Source: Pseudomonas mosselii
GTDB taxonomy: Bacteria > Pseudomonadota > Gammaproteobacteria > Pseudomonadales > Pseudomonadaceae
Assembly: GCF_019823065.1 (NCBI RefSeq)
Contig: NZ_CP081966.1
Location: 1,705,501-1,769,500 of the forward strand
Length of the DNA stretch: 64,000 bases
Direction: 5' to 3'
Part shown: positions 37,546 through 47,150 of the stretch, piece by piece
Position numbering within the stretch: the stretch's first letter is position 1
How the letters are laid out: each line of letters begins with the position of its first letter
Made by a program: the position numbers and the translations under genes
Notes under the pieces: model-generated
Seen by the model: only the letters and a program-made list of their open reading frames with translations
Told to the model about the DNA's origin: nothing
The model's database searches: none

Positions 37546-38382
37546 CTAGTATGACGTCTGTCGCACCTGCTTGATCGCGGCCGCGATAGCTAGATCGCGT
37601 TGCTCCTCTTCTCCATCCGCGTTCCAAGCTGCGGAAAGGCACCCATAAGCGTACGCCTGGTCGAGCAGGCGACGCGGATCGACGTCCAGCGCACGAGAGA
37701 ATGCGTCCGCCATCTGTGCAATGCGTCTAGGATCGAGACAAAGGTCGTCTCTGTCAGCCGGATCGTAGAACATATTGGCGGCGCCAAAGCCCACTTCACC
37801 GACCAGACCGACGGGATCTATCACCAGCCAGCCGCGACTGGAGAACATGATGTTTTCATGATGCAGATCGCCATGTAGCCCACGCAGTTCCGAGGCATTG
37901 CTCATCATTTGATCGGCTATAATCGCCGCGTGGACGTAGTCAGTTTGACAACCTGCGTTTTGATCATCGCGCGCCCGCTGAAACAAAGCTGCAAAGCGAT
38001 CCCGGATCGGGAGAAGGGCAGAAGGCAGGGGTTCCTCAGATGCGGCATACAGCTTCGCCATTAGTTCCGCTGCAATTTCGGTCGCCTGGTAGTCGCCGTG
38101 CTCGGCAACGATGTGAGAGAGCATTCGCTCCCCGGCATATTCGAGCAACATCAGATTGTTCTCACGACCGAGCAACCGGACTGCTCCCCTCCCATTGCGC
38201 CATACCAGATAGTCGGCCCCGCGCAGTTCATCAGCAATGTCTTCTATAGGTTTCAATCCCTTGACGATTGCAGGAGTCCCGTCTGGCAATGAAACTTTCC
38301 AAACGAGGCTGGAAAAGGTGTCCGCAATGAGAACAGGTTGCGAAACGTGCCAATGAGCAGGAAAAACAGGCGGCATGAACAT
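37546..38382 (-). CDS. aph(6)-Id: Aminoglycoside 6-phosphotransferase StrB
   Basis: Streptomycin-inactivating kinase of 278 residues, the known full length (837 bp). The phosphotransferase motif GLHGDLHHENIMF, followed by WLVIDPVGLVGE, carries the catalytic Asp. It overlaps the strA stop by one base, so the two are coupled. An ATG 9 bases upstream (MGLMFMPP) is in frame, but the standard start is at 38382. Confidence 0.97.
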   Translation of the reverse strand: MFMPPVFPAHWHVSQPVLIADTFSSLVWKVSLPDGTPAIVKGLKPIEDIADELRGADYLVWRNGRGAVRLLGRENNLMLLEYAGERMLSHIVAEHGDYQATEIAAELMAKLYAASEEPLPSALLPIRDRFAALFQRARDDQNAGCQTDYVHAAIIADQMMSNASELRGLHGDLHHENIMFSSRGWLVIDPVGLVGEVGFGAANMFYDPADRDDLCLDPRRIAQMADAFSRALDVDPRRLLDQAYAYGCLSAAWNADGEEEQRDLAIAAAIKQVRQTSY

Positions 38383-39185
38383 CAACCCCAAGTCAGAGGG
38401 TCCAATCGCAGATAGAAGGCAAGGCGTTCGCGGTCGGGGGCTTCGATCCCCAATACATTGAATAGGACAGCGAAGGCGCGCTCTGCTTCATCTGGCGCTG
38501 CCCAGTTCTCTTCGGCGTTAGCAATCATGAGTGCCAAATCGGCATAGCGATCTGCTGTTCCGAGCCGCCCAAGGTCGATCAGACCCGTGCATTGAAGAGT
38601 TTTAGGGTCCACCATGAAGTTCGGCATGCAGGGATCACCATGGCAAACAACCATATCGGTGCGCTCTTGGTCGAGCCGCACCGGTAGCTCTCGTTCGACA
38701 CGAGCCAAAAGATCGAGCTGCGGCGTACTCTTGTCCTCGTCCGGTAAGAAGTCGGGATTGACGGCATTGCGGGACACCACATCAACGGCGCGTCCGAACA
38801 TTCGCGACAGCCTGCGCTCAAACGGACATTGATCAACCGATAGGCTGTGAACAGCGCCAAGTTGCTGCCCCATTGACGGCCACGCTTTGAGCAAATCCGC
38901 TCCAGACAGATCAGCCGCCGGTACTCCCGGAATTGCCGTTATCACCAAGCATGCACCCTCCTGTTCCTCCTGCCAGTTGATCACCTCGGGGCAAGCCACA
39001 CCTCGACCTTTGAGCCAAATGAGGCGGTCACGCTCTCCAGCGAGCTCACCGCGGCGGGAAGCAGGTGCGATTTTCGCGAAGGCATGCCCGTCACCACGTC
39101 GAAAAACAAAATCACCAGATTCTCCGCCTCTGACAGGCAACCAGTCAGAATGCGATTCACCAAAAAAAATATTAGTTCGATTCAA
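38382..39185 (-). CDS. aph(3'')-Ib: Aminoglycoside 3''-phosphotransferase StrA
   Basis: Streptomycin kinase of 267 residues (804 bp, the standard length). The catalytic motif VVCHGDPCMPNFMVD, then LIDLGRLGTADRYADLAL, is intact. It is transcribed from tnpR toward strB, with only 65 bases between the tnpR stop and its start. Confidence 0.97.
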   Translation of the reverse strand: MNRTNIFFGESHSDWLPVRGGESGDFVFRRGDGHAFAKIAPASRRGELAGERDRLIWLKGRGVACPEVINWQEEQEGACLVITAIPGVPAADLSGADLLKAWPSMGQQLGAVHSLSVDQCPFERRLSRMFGRAVDVVSRNAVNPDFLPDEDKSTPQLDLLARVERELPVRLDQERTDMVVCHGDPCMPNFMVDPKTLQCTGLIDLGRLGTADRYADLALMIANAEENWAAPDEAERAFAVLFNVLGIEAPDRERLAFYLRLDPLTWG

Positions 39186-39250
39186 TGGAGGTTCCTTCAG
39201 TTTTCTGATGAAGCGCGGAGGTGGCTCAACCTGCGAAAAGAAACGAGTTG

Positions 39251-39865
39251 CTACGTAAGTCCGAGAACATGCTTTCCATGGTCTCTGAGCTCGCCTTTGG
39301 GACCGACATATCGGTAGAGAGTGACGCGCTCGATGCCGAGTTCCTTGCAGAGATCGGAAACTGAAGTATCGCGCTGGGCCATGGCGGCTTGCGCGAGACG
39401 CACCTGAGCTTTGGTGAGCGCGAATTTTCGTCCGCCCTTGCGACCGCGCGCTCTCGCGGAGGCGAGACCCGCCATGGTGCGCTCTCGGATCAGATCCCGC
39501 TCGAACTCGGCCAAGGTGGCGAAGATTCCGAACACCATGCGACCGGACGCAGTCGTGGTGTCGATCTGAGCGCCCTTTCCAGTCAGAACCCGCAGGCCGA
39601 TCTTGCGGTCTGACAGCTCCTTCACCGTGTTGACCAGATGGGCAAGCGATCGTCCGAGGCGATCGAGCTTCCAGACCACCAGCACATCGCCGTCACGCAA
39701 TGACTTGAGGCAGGCAGTCAAGCCAGGGCGATCATCACGACCGCCGGAAGCAAGATCATCATAGATATTGTCCCGTTCGACACCTGCGGCGCGCAAGGCG
39801 TCGTGCTGCAGGTCGAGAGACTGCGAGCCATCGGCTTTGGAGACGCGGGCATATCCGATCAGCAT
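39251..39865 (-). CDS. tnpR: Tn5393 serine resolvase
   Basis: A 204-residue serine recombinase that resolves cointegrates. It has the catalytic N-terminal domain (MLIGYARVSKADGSQSLDLQ, Ser at about 17 by family position), VWKLDRLGRSLAHLV, and a C-terminal HTH (SVSDLCKELGIERVTLYRYV). It is divergent from tnpA, with the res region between. Confidence 0.95.
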   Translation of the reverse strand: MLIGYARVSKADGSQSLDLQHDALRAAGVERDNIYDDLASGGRDDRPGLTACLKSLRDGDVLVVWKLDRLGRSLAHLVNTVKELSDRKIGLRVLTGKGAQIDTTTASGRMVFGIFATLAEFERDLIRERTMAGLASARARGRKGGRKFALTKAQVRLAQAAMAQRDTSVSDLCKELGIERVTLYRYVGPKGELRDHGKHVLGLT

Positions 39866-39990
39866 GTATCACAAACGTTGGTTTGAGGCGGCGCTTCGGC
39901 CACGATTGCATTGACCTCTGGAAATGTATCTCAACCAGCTTCATAAACAAAGCGTCTTGAACGCTATCAGATTTTGAAAAAGGAACATGT
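39866..39990. promoter_or_regulatory. Tn5393 res site and divergent promoters
   Basis: AT-rich 125-base gap between tnpR and tnpA, the standard place for the resolution site and both promoters in Tn3-family elements. Subsites were not resolved by eye. Confidence 0.7.
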
Positions 39991-42876
39991 ATGCCGCGTC
40001 GCGTCACTCTAACCGATCGGCAGAAAGACGCGCTGTTGCGCTTGCCGACTTCACAGACGGATTTGCTCAAGCACTATACGCTGAGTGATGAAGACCTTGG
40101 GCATATCAGGCTGCGTCGGCGCGCTCACAACAGGTTCGGCTTCGCCCTGCAATTGTGTGTCCTGCGCTATCCCGGCCGGGTGCTGGCTCCAGGCGAACTG
40201 ATCCCTGCAGAGGTCATCGAATTTATCGGAGCGCAGCTTGGCCTGGGTGCCGACGATCTCGTAGACTATGCTGCCCGCGAGGAAACACGGCACGAGCATC
40301 TTGCCGAGTTACGGGGGCTCTACGGCTTCCGCACCTTCTCCGGACGTGGTGCGAGCGAGCTGAAGGAATGGTTGTTCCGAGAAGCCGAGATGGCGGTGTC
40401 GAACGAGGATATCGCCCGTCGCTTCGTAGCCGAGTGCCGACGCACCCGCACTGTCCTTCCCGCGACATCCACGATCGAGCGGCTTTGTGCCGCGGCTCTC
40501 GTCGATGCCGAGCGACGCATCGAGACGAGGATCGCCAGTCGGCTGCCTATGTCGATCCGAGAACAGTTGCTGGCATTGCTCGAGGAGACGGCTGATGATC
40601 GGGTGACCCGTTTTGTGTGGCTGCGCCAGTTCGAGCCTGGCTCGAACTCTTCGTCGGCCAACCGGCTGCTCGACCGGCTCGAATATCTGCAACGCATCGA
40701 TCTCCCCGAGGATCTGCTTGCCGGCGTTCCTGCCCATCGGGTGACTCGTCTGCGCAGGCAGGGTGAACGGTATTATGCCGACGGCATGCGCGATCTCCCG
40801 GAGGACAGGCGGCTTGCGATCTTGGCTGTTTGCGTCTCGGAATGGCAGGCGATGTTGGCCGACGCAGTGGTCGAAACCCACGACCGGATCGTCGGCCGTC
40901 TCTACCGTGCTTCGGAGCGTATTTGCCATGCAAAGGTCGCAGACGAAGCGGGGGTGGTGCGTGACACCCTGAAATCCTTCGCCGAGATCGGGGGCGCCCT
41001 GGTCGATGCACAGGATGATGGCCAGCCGCTGGGCGATGTCATCGCGAGTGGGTCAGGGTGGGACGGCTTAAAAACCCTTGTTGCAATGGCAACCAGGCTG
41101 ACCGCCACCATGGCCGACGATCCGCTCAATCATGTGCTCGACGGTTATCACCGCTTCCGCCGATACGCTCCACGCATGTTGCGCCTGCTCGATCTGCGAG
41201 CTGCGCCCGTTGCACTGCCGCTTCTGGAAGCGGTGACGGCCCTTCGTACCGGTTTGAACGATGCCGCGATGACCAGCTTCTTGCGGCCCAGCTCGAAATG
41301 GCATCGCCACCTTCGGGCCCAGAGGGCTGGCGACGCTCGCCTATGGGAGATCGCGGTGCTGTTCCATCTGCGCGATGCGTTCCGCTCCGGAGATGTCTGG
41401 CTTACTAGGTCCCGGCGCTATGGCGATCTGAAACACGCACTCGTTCCGGCACAATCCATCGCGGAAGGCGGTCGTCTCGCTGTGCCATTGCGGCCGGAGG
41501 AATGGCTGGCAGACCGGCAAGCTCGCCTCGACATGCGGTTGCGCGAGCTTGGCCGTGCCGCTCGCGCAGGCACGATCCCGGGCGGGTCGATTGAAAACGG
41601 CGTTCTGCATATCGAGAAACTCGAAGCCGCCGCGCCGACAGGCGCCGAAGATCTGGTGCTCGATCTCTACAAGCAGATCCCGCCCACGCGCATCACCGAT
41701 CTCCTGCTGGAGGTGGATGCGGCGACCGGCTTCACCGAAGCGTTCACCCATCTGCGCACAGGAGCACCCTGCGCTGACCGGATCGGGCTAATGAACGTTA
41801 TCTTGGCGGAAGGGATCAACCTCGGCTTGCGCAAAATGGCGGATGCGACAAACACCCACACCTTCTGGGAATTGATCCGCATTGGACGGTGGCATGTCGA
41901 GGGCGAAGCCTATGACCGGGCGCTGGCCATGGTGGTCGAGGCACAGGCAGCGTTACCCATGGCCCGGTTCTGGGGCATGGGCACGTCGGCTTCGAGCGAC
42001 GGACAGTTCTTCGTCGCTACAGAGCAAGGTGAGGCCATGAACCTGGTCAACGCGAAATATGGCAATACCCCGGGCCTGAAAGCCTATAGCCACGTCTCCG
42101 ACCAATATGCGCCGTTCGCAACCCAGGTGATTCCTGCAACGGCAAGCGAAGCGCCTTACATCCTCGATGGCCTGCTGATGAACGATGCTGGACGCCATAT
42201 CCGCGAGCAGTTCACCGACACGGGCGGCTTCACCGATCACGTCTTTGCCGCATGTGCCATTCTCGGCTACCGGTTCGCTCCGCGCATCCGCGACCTGCCA
42301 TCCAAACGGCTCTACGCGTTCAATCCGTCGGCCGCCCCGGCGCACCTGCGAGCGTTGATCGGCGGAAAGGTCAACCAAGCCATGATCGAGCGCAATTGGC
42401 CCGACATCCTGCGCATCGCCGCCACCATTGCTGCCGGGACCGTCGCGCCAAGCCAGATTCTGCGGAAACTCGCCTCCTATCCGCGGCAGAACGAGCTCGC
42501 GACAGCCCTGCGGGAAGTCGGTCGCGTCGAGCGCACCCTGTTCATGATCGACTGGATTCTGGATGCCGAACTCCAACGGCGTGCCCAGATCGGGCTCAAC
42601 AAAGGCGAAGCTCATCATGCGCTGAAGCGGGCAATCAGCTTCCACCGCCGCGGTGAAATCCGCGACCGTTCCGCCGAAGGCCAGCATTACCGCATCGCCG
42701 GCATGAATCTGCTCGCCGCCATCATCATCTTCTGGAACACCATGAAGCTCGGCGAGGTCGTTGCAAACCAGAAACGCGATGGAAAGCTGCTATCGCCCGA
42801 TCTCTTGGCCCATGTTTCGCCGCTCGGATGGGAACACATCAATCTCACCGGAGAATATCGCTGGCCAAAGCCTTAG
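39991..42876 (+). CDS. tnpA: Tn5393 transposase
   Basis: Tn3-family DDE transposase of 961 residues. The N-terminal DUF4158 region (MPRRVTLTDRQKDALLRLPT...) is complete, as is the C-terminal catalytic region (FWGMGTSASSDGQFFVATEQ, then GLKAYSHVSDQYAPFATQVI, and the final GEIRDRSAEGQHYRIAGMNL). The frame is uninterrupted, so the transposon should be mobile. Its end overlaps the right inverted repeat. Confidence 0.96.
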   Translation: MPRRVTLTDRQKDALLRLPTSQTDLLKHYTLSDEDLGHIRLRRRAHNRFGFALQLCVLRYPGRVLAPGELIPAEVIEFIGAQLGLGADDLVDYAAREETRHEHLAELRGLYGFRTFSGRGASELKEWLFREAEMAVSNEDIARRFVAECRRTRTVLPATSTIERLCAAALVDAERRIETRIASRLPMSIREQLLALLEETADDRVTRFVWLRQFEPGSNSSSANRLLDRLEYLQRIDLPEDLLAGVPAHRVTRLRRQGERYYADGMRDLPEDRRLAILAVCVSEWQAMLADAVVETHDRIVGRLYRASERICHAKVADEAGVVRDTLKSFAEIGGALVDAQDDGQPLGDVIASGSGWDGLKTLVAMATRLTATMADDPLNHVLDGYHRFRRYAPRMLRLLDLRAAPVALPLLEAVTALRTGLNDAAMTSFLRPSSKWHRHLRAQRAGDARLWEIAVLFHLRDAFRSGDVWLTRSRRYGDLKHALVPAQSIAEGGRLAVPLRPEEWLADRQARLDMRLRELGRAARAGTIPGGSIENGVLHIEKLEAAAPTGAEDLVLDLYKQIPPTRITDLLLEVDAATGFTEAFTHLRTGAPCADRIGLMNVILAEGINLGLRKMADATNTHTFWELIRIGRWHVEGEAYDRALAMVVEAQAALPMARFWGMGTSASSDGQFFVATEQGEAMNLVNAKYGNTPGLKAYSHVSDQYAPFATQVIPATASEAPYILDGLLMNDAGRHIREQFTDTGGFTDHVFAACAILGYRFAPRIRDLPSKRLYAFNPSAAPAHLRALIGGKVNQAMIERNWPDILRIAATIAAGTVAPSQILRKLASYPRQNELATALREVGRVERTLFMIDWILDAELQRRAQIGLNKGEAHHALKRAISFHRRGEIRDRSAEGQHYRIAGMNLLAAIIIFWNTMKLGEVVANQKRDGKLLSPDLLAHVSPLGWEHINLTGEYRWPKP

Positions 42877-42909
42877 CGTAGGATTCCGCCCCCTCCCGCA
42901 AACGACCCC
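42829..42909 (-). repeat. Tn5393 right inverted repeat
   Basis: 81-bp repeat, the reverse of the left end, overlapping the last codons of tnpA. Its terminal C at 42909 becomes part of the traG stop codon. Confidence 0.93.
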
Positions 42910-44430
42910 TACTTCAGCTTACCTCCGGTAAGGGCCCCAGCGCCCTTACCGCCTGCTTGGCCGGCGCTCTTGCTGCCATCTGAAAGCCCCTGGATGACGT
43001 GCCCGGCCCGAATCCCAACCCAGGTAAGGCTCGCAAGCCAAAAGCCCGGCAAGACCAGGAACATCGTGCCCATGACGAACATCAGGAGCAGGTCGCCAAA
43101 GGCATTGTTCAACCCCACCAGCGGATCGAAGTTAGTGTGTGGCCGGTTCCAGCCGAAGCCCCACCCATAGAGCGCATCGAGGATGGTGCTGTCGATCCAG
43201 CGTGCGAGTTGGAACCAGAAATCGGTGAAGAACAGCGCGAATTGCACGACGCTGACGGTGACGACCGTCTTCAGGTCATAGGTTCCGACGACCAGTACGA
43301 GCGGGATGCAGATGACCAGTGCCATCTTGAGCAAGGCAAGCACCATGGGCAGCGCCTGGCGCACCACGTCCATGGCGGGAAATGCGGCAAGTGCCCCGAC
43401 CGCCATTCCTACATCCCCCGTGGCCCGCGTCACGATGTTCGGCAGGGTCTTGTCGATCTGGCCGCCGTAGTCGGTATAGACCGAACCCTGGTTGAGCTTC
43501 TGCTGTCGCGGTGACGCGATGGTACGGACCACCGAATCGTCCACCTCGGTACGGCTCAGGAACCCGGCCCAGCCCGCCAAGCGATTCAACAGGCTGGGGT
43601 CCACCTGGCCCAGCAGCCGTGCCCGCAGGCCGTTGCTGCCATCGGCCCACCACTGCCTGCAGGTCGGGTAGCCGCCGCCACTGGCCACCTGCGCAAGCCC
43701 TGCGTCGCGGGTGTCGTCATAGGGCCATGACTCGCGCGCCGTGCTGGAACGGTAGCTGTCGTAGTAGCCGCCGGTATCCGTGAAAAACCTCGAACCGATC
43801 CAGGTCACGTCGTTCATTTGAGCGTCGTCCAGCTCCGGCCGCGCCATGAACAATTTAGCGCGTGCAGGTCCGTAGCAGTCGTGTGTGAAATCGGCCACTT
43901 CCTGAGCCAGAACCGGGTCATTGATGCGGGTAGCGTCGATCTCCATGCGCATCTGTCGCAGGTCTGTCCCGCACGGGATTGCCGCCACCGAGGCGCTGGT
44001 GACGGCGCGCGAGAGCGCGTGCATGAAGGCCCACCAGACCGGCACCTTGGCACTCTGGTTGTTGATGGTGCTGAAGGACTGGGACCAGCCGGTATCCGTG
44101 GGCTGCGGCACGTTGACCTGGCACTGGGCCGAGCGCGAGCTGTCGTACTGAATTGTGTTGAGGTCCACGTCGATGAAGGGGATGCCGGCGAACATCACCA
44201 CCACGATGGCGACGAACACCCGGTTCTCGATGCGTGCGGCCGAGAGCACGCCCTTGTTGCCTTCGTCGGCACCTTCCGCAGGGGGCCTTAAGCCATTCCT
44301 GCACGATGATCGCCACGAAGGGCAGTGCGAATACCCCGCTGGATACCAGTACCGCCCAGATGCCGTTGTTGACGATCCAGGACACCAAGGTCAGGTAGTA
44401 CTCCAGGTAGTCGGTTGTGAAAAGCGTCAT
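42909..44430 (-). pseudogene. TraG-N family conjugation protein, frameshifted
   Basis: The normal product would be about 506 residues: an N-terminal part (MTLFTTDYLEYYLTLVSWIV, then NNGIWAVLVSSGVFALPFVAI) and a large multi-spanning body from LSAARIENRVFVAIVVVMFA to the C-terminus. The two parts are in different frames. The join falls at the run of five G (C on the coding strand) at 44281-44285; with four, WLKAPAEGADEGNKGVLSA would read through. TraG-N proteins help mating-pair stabilisation and are usually needed for transfer. It could be a true mutation, a sequencing error or phase variation. The stop codon uses the last base of Tn5393. An internal start at 44249 could give a shortened product. 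Confidence 0.8.
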
Positions 44431-44445
44431 GGCTCGGACCTCCCC

Positions 44446-44802
44446 TCAGCCCTGCATCAACAGGCTGGCTTCAAGCGCCACGATGGCAACGACGCCGGCG
44501 ATCTCGCTGCGTACCAGGCGGCGCCGCGCTTGCGCGTCGTCCTCACGCGCAAGCAGCCGGCGACGCATCCAGACCCAGCCGTAGGCCGTCGCGCCATACA
44601 GGCACAGCCGCCAGACCAGGAAGTAGCCCGCTGCTGCCGCCAGCCAACGCTCCCAGCCCGCGACACTTCCGACGAGGTAGATGCCAACGATGTTGGCACC
44701 CACGGCGACGGCCGCGAGTACCATCGTCCACAGCAGCGCCTTCGCTGCGCGCCGGTTGAACAGCCAGCGCGGGCGCAGCCAGGCCGCACGCATCAGGCTC
44801 AT
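44446..44802 (-). CDS. ICE membrane protein, unknown function
   Basis: A 118-residue protein conserved in GI-type ICEs. It has three predicted membrane helices (ALLWTMVLAAVAVGANIVGI, then WLAAAAGYFLVWRLCLYGAT, and VAIVALEASLLM) and an Arg-rich loop (WMRRRLLAREDDAQARRR). It lies between the TraG-N gene and the TIGR03755-like gene and overlaps the latter's stop by four bases, so it belongs to the same operon. Confidence 0.75.
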   Translation of the reverse strand: MSLMRAAWLRPRWLFNRRAAKALLWTMVLAAVAVGANIVGIYLVGSVAGWERWLAAAAGYFLVWRLCLYGATAYGWVWMRRRLLAREDDAQARRRLVRSEIAGVVAIVALEASLLMQG

Positions 44803-46193
44803 GGCCGGCCTCCCGGATTGCCCTTCTGCAACTGATCGAGGCGGTCAGGCACCGGATCGCCTTCGTAGATGCCACGCGAGCCCGCCGCGCGCGTGCCGTG
44901 GCGCTGGATGATCGCCATGGGCGAGTTGTTCGCCAGCTCCCGGCGCAGCTCCAGCTCGGTCTTGAGGTTGCGAATCTCGCGATCGAGCGTGTCGCTCTCG
45001 TGGTTCACCGCCTCCACGGCGAGCTGGTTGGCCGCCACGTTGGGCTCCTTCTTGCCGGTCAGCAGCGTGCGTTGCAGCAGTAGCGCCTTCTCCAGCACCG
45101 ACGCCAGCGCAACCTCGGACGCCAGGCGCTGCGACAGCAGGTGCTGGTCCGGTTCGTCGCGCAGTGCCTCGACCACGCCGCGCGTGATGGGCAGCGACGC
45201 GCTGCCGGCCTCCCGCAGGTTTTCGGGCGTCGTGTTCTTCGCCTTGGAGACCAGGTCCTGGAGCGCCTGCAGCTTGGCGTCGTACTCCTCCTGGATCAGG
45301 GGCGTCAGCCCGACGCCGGGCACCGTCTCCGTCTTGGTGCAGGCGTCGCAGGTGCGCTGCTCCTTCTCGCCGAGCACCCGTGTTGCCCACTCGATGGCCG
45401 CCTGCGGCGTGGTCCAGGTTTGGCACGACAGGCTCGTGCAACTGGCCGGAGCGATTGCCGACGTGTCGGTCACCCCGCGGCCATTGACCAGGTTGTAGCC
45501 CGCGCGGGTGACGTCACCGACCACCTTGATCGCGGGCTGACCGGAGCCGCCGGCATTGCTTCCCCCGACCCAGGGCACGCCATCGTTGCCACGGCGCGTC
45601 TCGGCCTGCTCGATGGCCGAGACGGCATCCGTGCTCGAAACAGCGTCACGCAGCGCCAACCCCTCTGCCATCTGGCTCCAGCCGAGTTGGCCGCCAGCCG
45701 TTTCGGCCATCTTTTCGGCCATGGCGCGGCACGTCAGCTTCGAGCGGTCGAAATCCAGCCGCGCTTGCAGAACGCCGTTGGTGAGCAGGTTGTAGAGGCC
45801 TGGATCTGCACGCTGGATGATCAACGCCGGCAGGGACGCCACAGCACTCGTAGCACTCTGGATCACCGAGGACATGATCTGCTGAAAGCCATTGGTGACA
45901 CCGTTGAGTTGATTCTTCAACGTGGTCTGGATGCTCATGTCGCCGCAGATCAGATTGCTGTTCCAGCCGACACCCACGCCGAGCGAGCGCATGCCGGCTG
46001 CGCGGCCCATCGAAACGGCGCTGCCGCCGCCGATGGAGTACATGACGTCATCGCCGATGACGTTGCCGCTGGTCTGGTAGCCCAGTTGGCCCCAGGCCAC
46101 GCCGCTTGCCAGAACCAACGCGCCGGTAAGCGCCAAACAGATCCTCTTGCCACGAGCCGGTGGGGAGAACTGCATAGAGTCGGAACGCTTCAT
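44799..46193 (-). CDS. ICE conjugation protein, TIGR03755-like
   Basis: A 464-residue exported protein with signal peptide (GKRICLALTGALVLASGVAW). The mature part has LGVGVGWNSNLICGDMSIQT and a Cys pair CDACTKTE near 290. It is the conserved ICE family I recall as TIGR03755, similar in position to TraH/TraU-type pilus-assembly proteins. The coiled-coil C-terminus (LDREIRNLKTELELRRELAN) suggests assembly contacts. Confidence 0.82.
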   Translation of the reverse strand: MKRSDSMQFSPPARGKRICLALTGALVLASGVAWGQLGYQTSGNVIGDDVMYSIGGGSAVSMGRAAGMRSLGVGVGWNSNLICGDMSIQTTLKNQLNGVTNGFQQIMSSVIQSATSAVASLPALIIQRADPGLYNLLTNGVLQARLDFDRSKLTCRAMAEKMAETAGGQLGWSQMAEGLALRDAVSSTDAVSAIEQAETRRGNDGVPWVGGSNAGGSGQPAIKVVGDVTRAGYNLVNGRGVTDTSAIAPASCTSLSCQTWTTPQAAIEWATRVLGEKEQRTCDACTKTETVPGVGLTPLIQEEYDAKLQALQDLVSKAKNTTPENLREAGSASLPITRGVVEALRDEPDQHLLSQRLASEVALASVLEKALLLQRTLLTGKKEPNVAANQLAVEAVNHESDTLDREIRNLKTELELRRELANNSPMAIIQRHGTRAAGSRGIYEGDPVPDRLDQLQKGNPGGRP

Positions 46194-46202
46194 CGCGGCA
46201 CC

Positions 46203-47150
46203 TCAAAGGAAATCAACGCTGCCAAGGAACACCTGTCCACGGCGTTCGCAGCAGGCATACGGCCGCCACAGCGCCCAGGCGTAGTCGCCTTGCTGGGCCT
46301 GAGTCAGGAAGCCGGTGCGTGGGAAAACCGTGCAGGACGAGGACAGGACGGGCGTGAGTTCCTGCCACTTGCCAGTCGAGGCATCACCCTCCATCAGCGC
46401 GCTGGCGGGCCAGTAGCCATCGCGGGCATTGGCAAGCAGCGGCTGGTACACGTGCAACTGCCCGCGGCGCGTGACGACATCGCCCGCACGCTGGGCCACC
46501 ACGGCTCCCGATTTGTGGTCGTCGGTCTGGTGCAGGAAGCCGCCGCGGGGATACACGTTGCCCCAAAGGTTCATCGTGGTGCGTGCGCCGACCTCGCGCA
46601 TGCCGGGAATCAATGCCTCCGGGTAGGCCATCTCGGGCACGTTGTAGCGCCAGGCAAGCGTGTCCAAGGTGCTGAGCAGATACGGCATGAATGCCGTTCC
46701 CGCGCCCTCGCAGAAGTAGCCCGAGGACGAAACAAACTGGTTGAACACCTCGACGCCGGGATGGCCGATCACGTCGGCGTTCTTGAATTTCGCGAGATTG
46801 TTTTCGTGATCCTCGTTCGTCGTTCCATCGCCGCCCGCTTGGGCGGACGGGTTGGCCGTACTCATCGCCCGGACTTCGACCCACGGGTTCTCGCCCGTGT
46901 TGCTGTAGCTGGAGACGACCGCATCGGGGATGTAGTGGCGCACCTTGACAGAGGTGCGCACCGTGCAGCCTCCCCAGGTGCAGTAGAGCCAGTAGCAGAT
47001 ACCCACCACCCGGTACTCCAAGCAATCGGGCGAGGCCACCGAGGCAACGATGGCGGTGGTGTTCAAGGCGTAGCTACCCGTGGCGCTGAGCAGCAGCAAG
47101 GAAGCCACGCCAGCCCGCATGCGGCGCATAAGGTCGAATGGCCTCGTCAT
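46203..47150 (-). CDS. TraU-like ICE protein, TIGR03756-like
   Basis: A 315-residue exported protein. Signal peptide MRAGVASLLLLSATGSYALN, then a Cys-rich N-terminal portion (SPDCLEYRVVGICYWLYCTW), the TraU hallmark. The C-terminus has PYACCERRGQVFLGSVDFL. It probably acts in the periplasm in pilus assembly. The ATG at 47150 overlaps the upstream gene's stop by four bases (ATGA); an upstream in-frame start would reach deep into the neighbour. Confidence 0.85.
   Translation of the reverse strand: MTRPFDLMRRMRAGVASLLLLSATGSYALNTTAIVASVASPDCLEYRVVGICYWLYCTWGGCTVRTSVKVRHYIPDAVVSSYSNTGENPWVEVRAMSTANPSAQAGGDGTTNEDHENNLAKFKNADVIGHPGVEVFNQFVSSSGYFCEGAGTAFMPYLLSTLDTLAWRYNVPEMAYPEALIPGMREVGARTTMNLWGNVYPRGGFLHQTDDHKSGAVVAQRAGDVVTRRGQLHVYQPLLANARDGYWPASALMEGDASTGKWQELTPVLSSSCTVFPRTGFLTQAQQGDYAWALWRPYACCERRGQVFLGSVDFL

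Larger units (their letters stand above)
37440..42909. mobile_element. Tn5393: Tn5393 (Tn3 family) with strA-strB
   Basis: 5470 bp bounded by 81-bp inverted repeats beginning GGGGTCGTTTGCGGGAG, differing at 4 positions by eye. A perfect target duplication TACTT flanks it at 37435-37439 and 42910-42914. Gene order tnpA, tnpR, strA, strB. No IS1133 is present between tnpR and strA. Confidence 0.97.

Noticed and set aside
44281..44285. Programmed frameshifting in the TraG-N gene
   Set aside because: There is no stimulatory structure or known slippery heptamer that I can recognise; mutation or sequence error is simpler.
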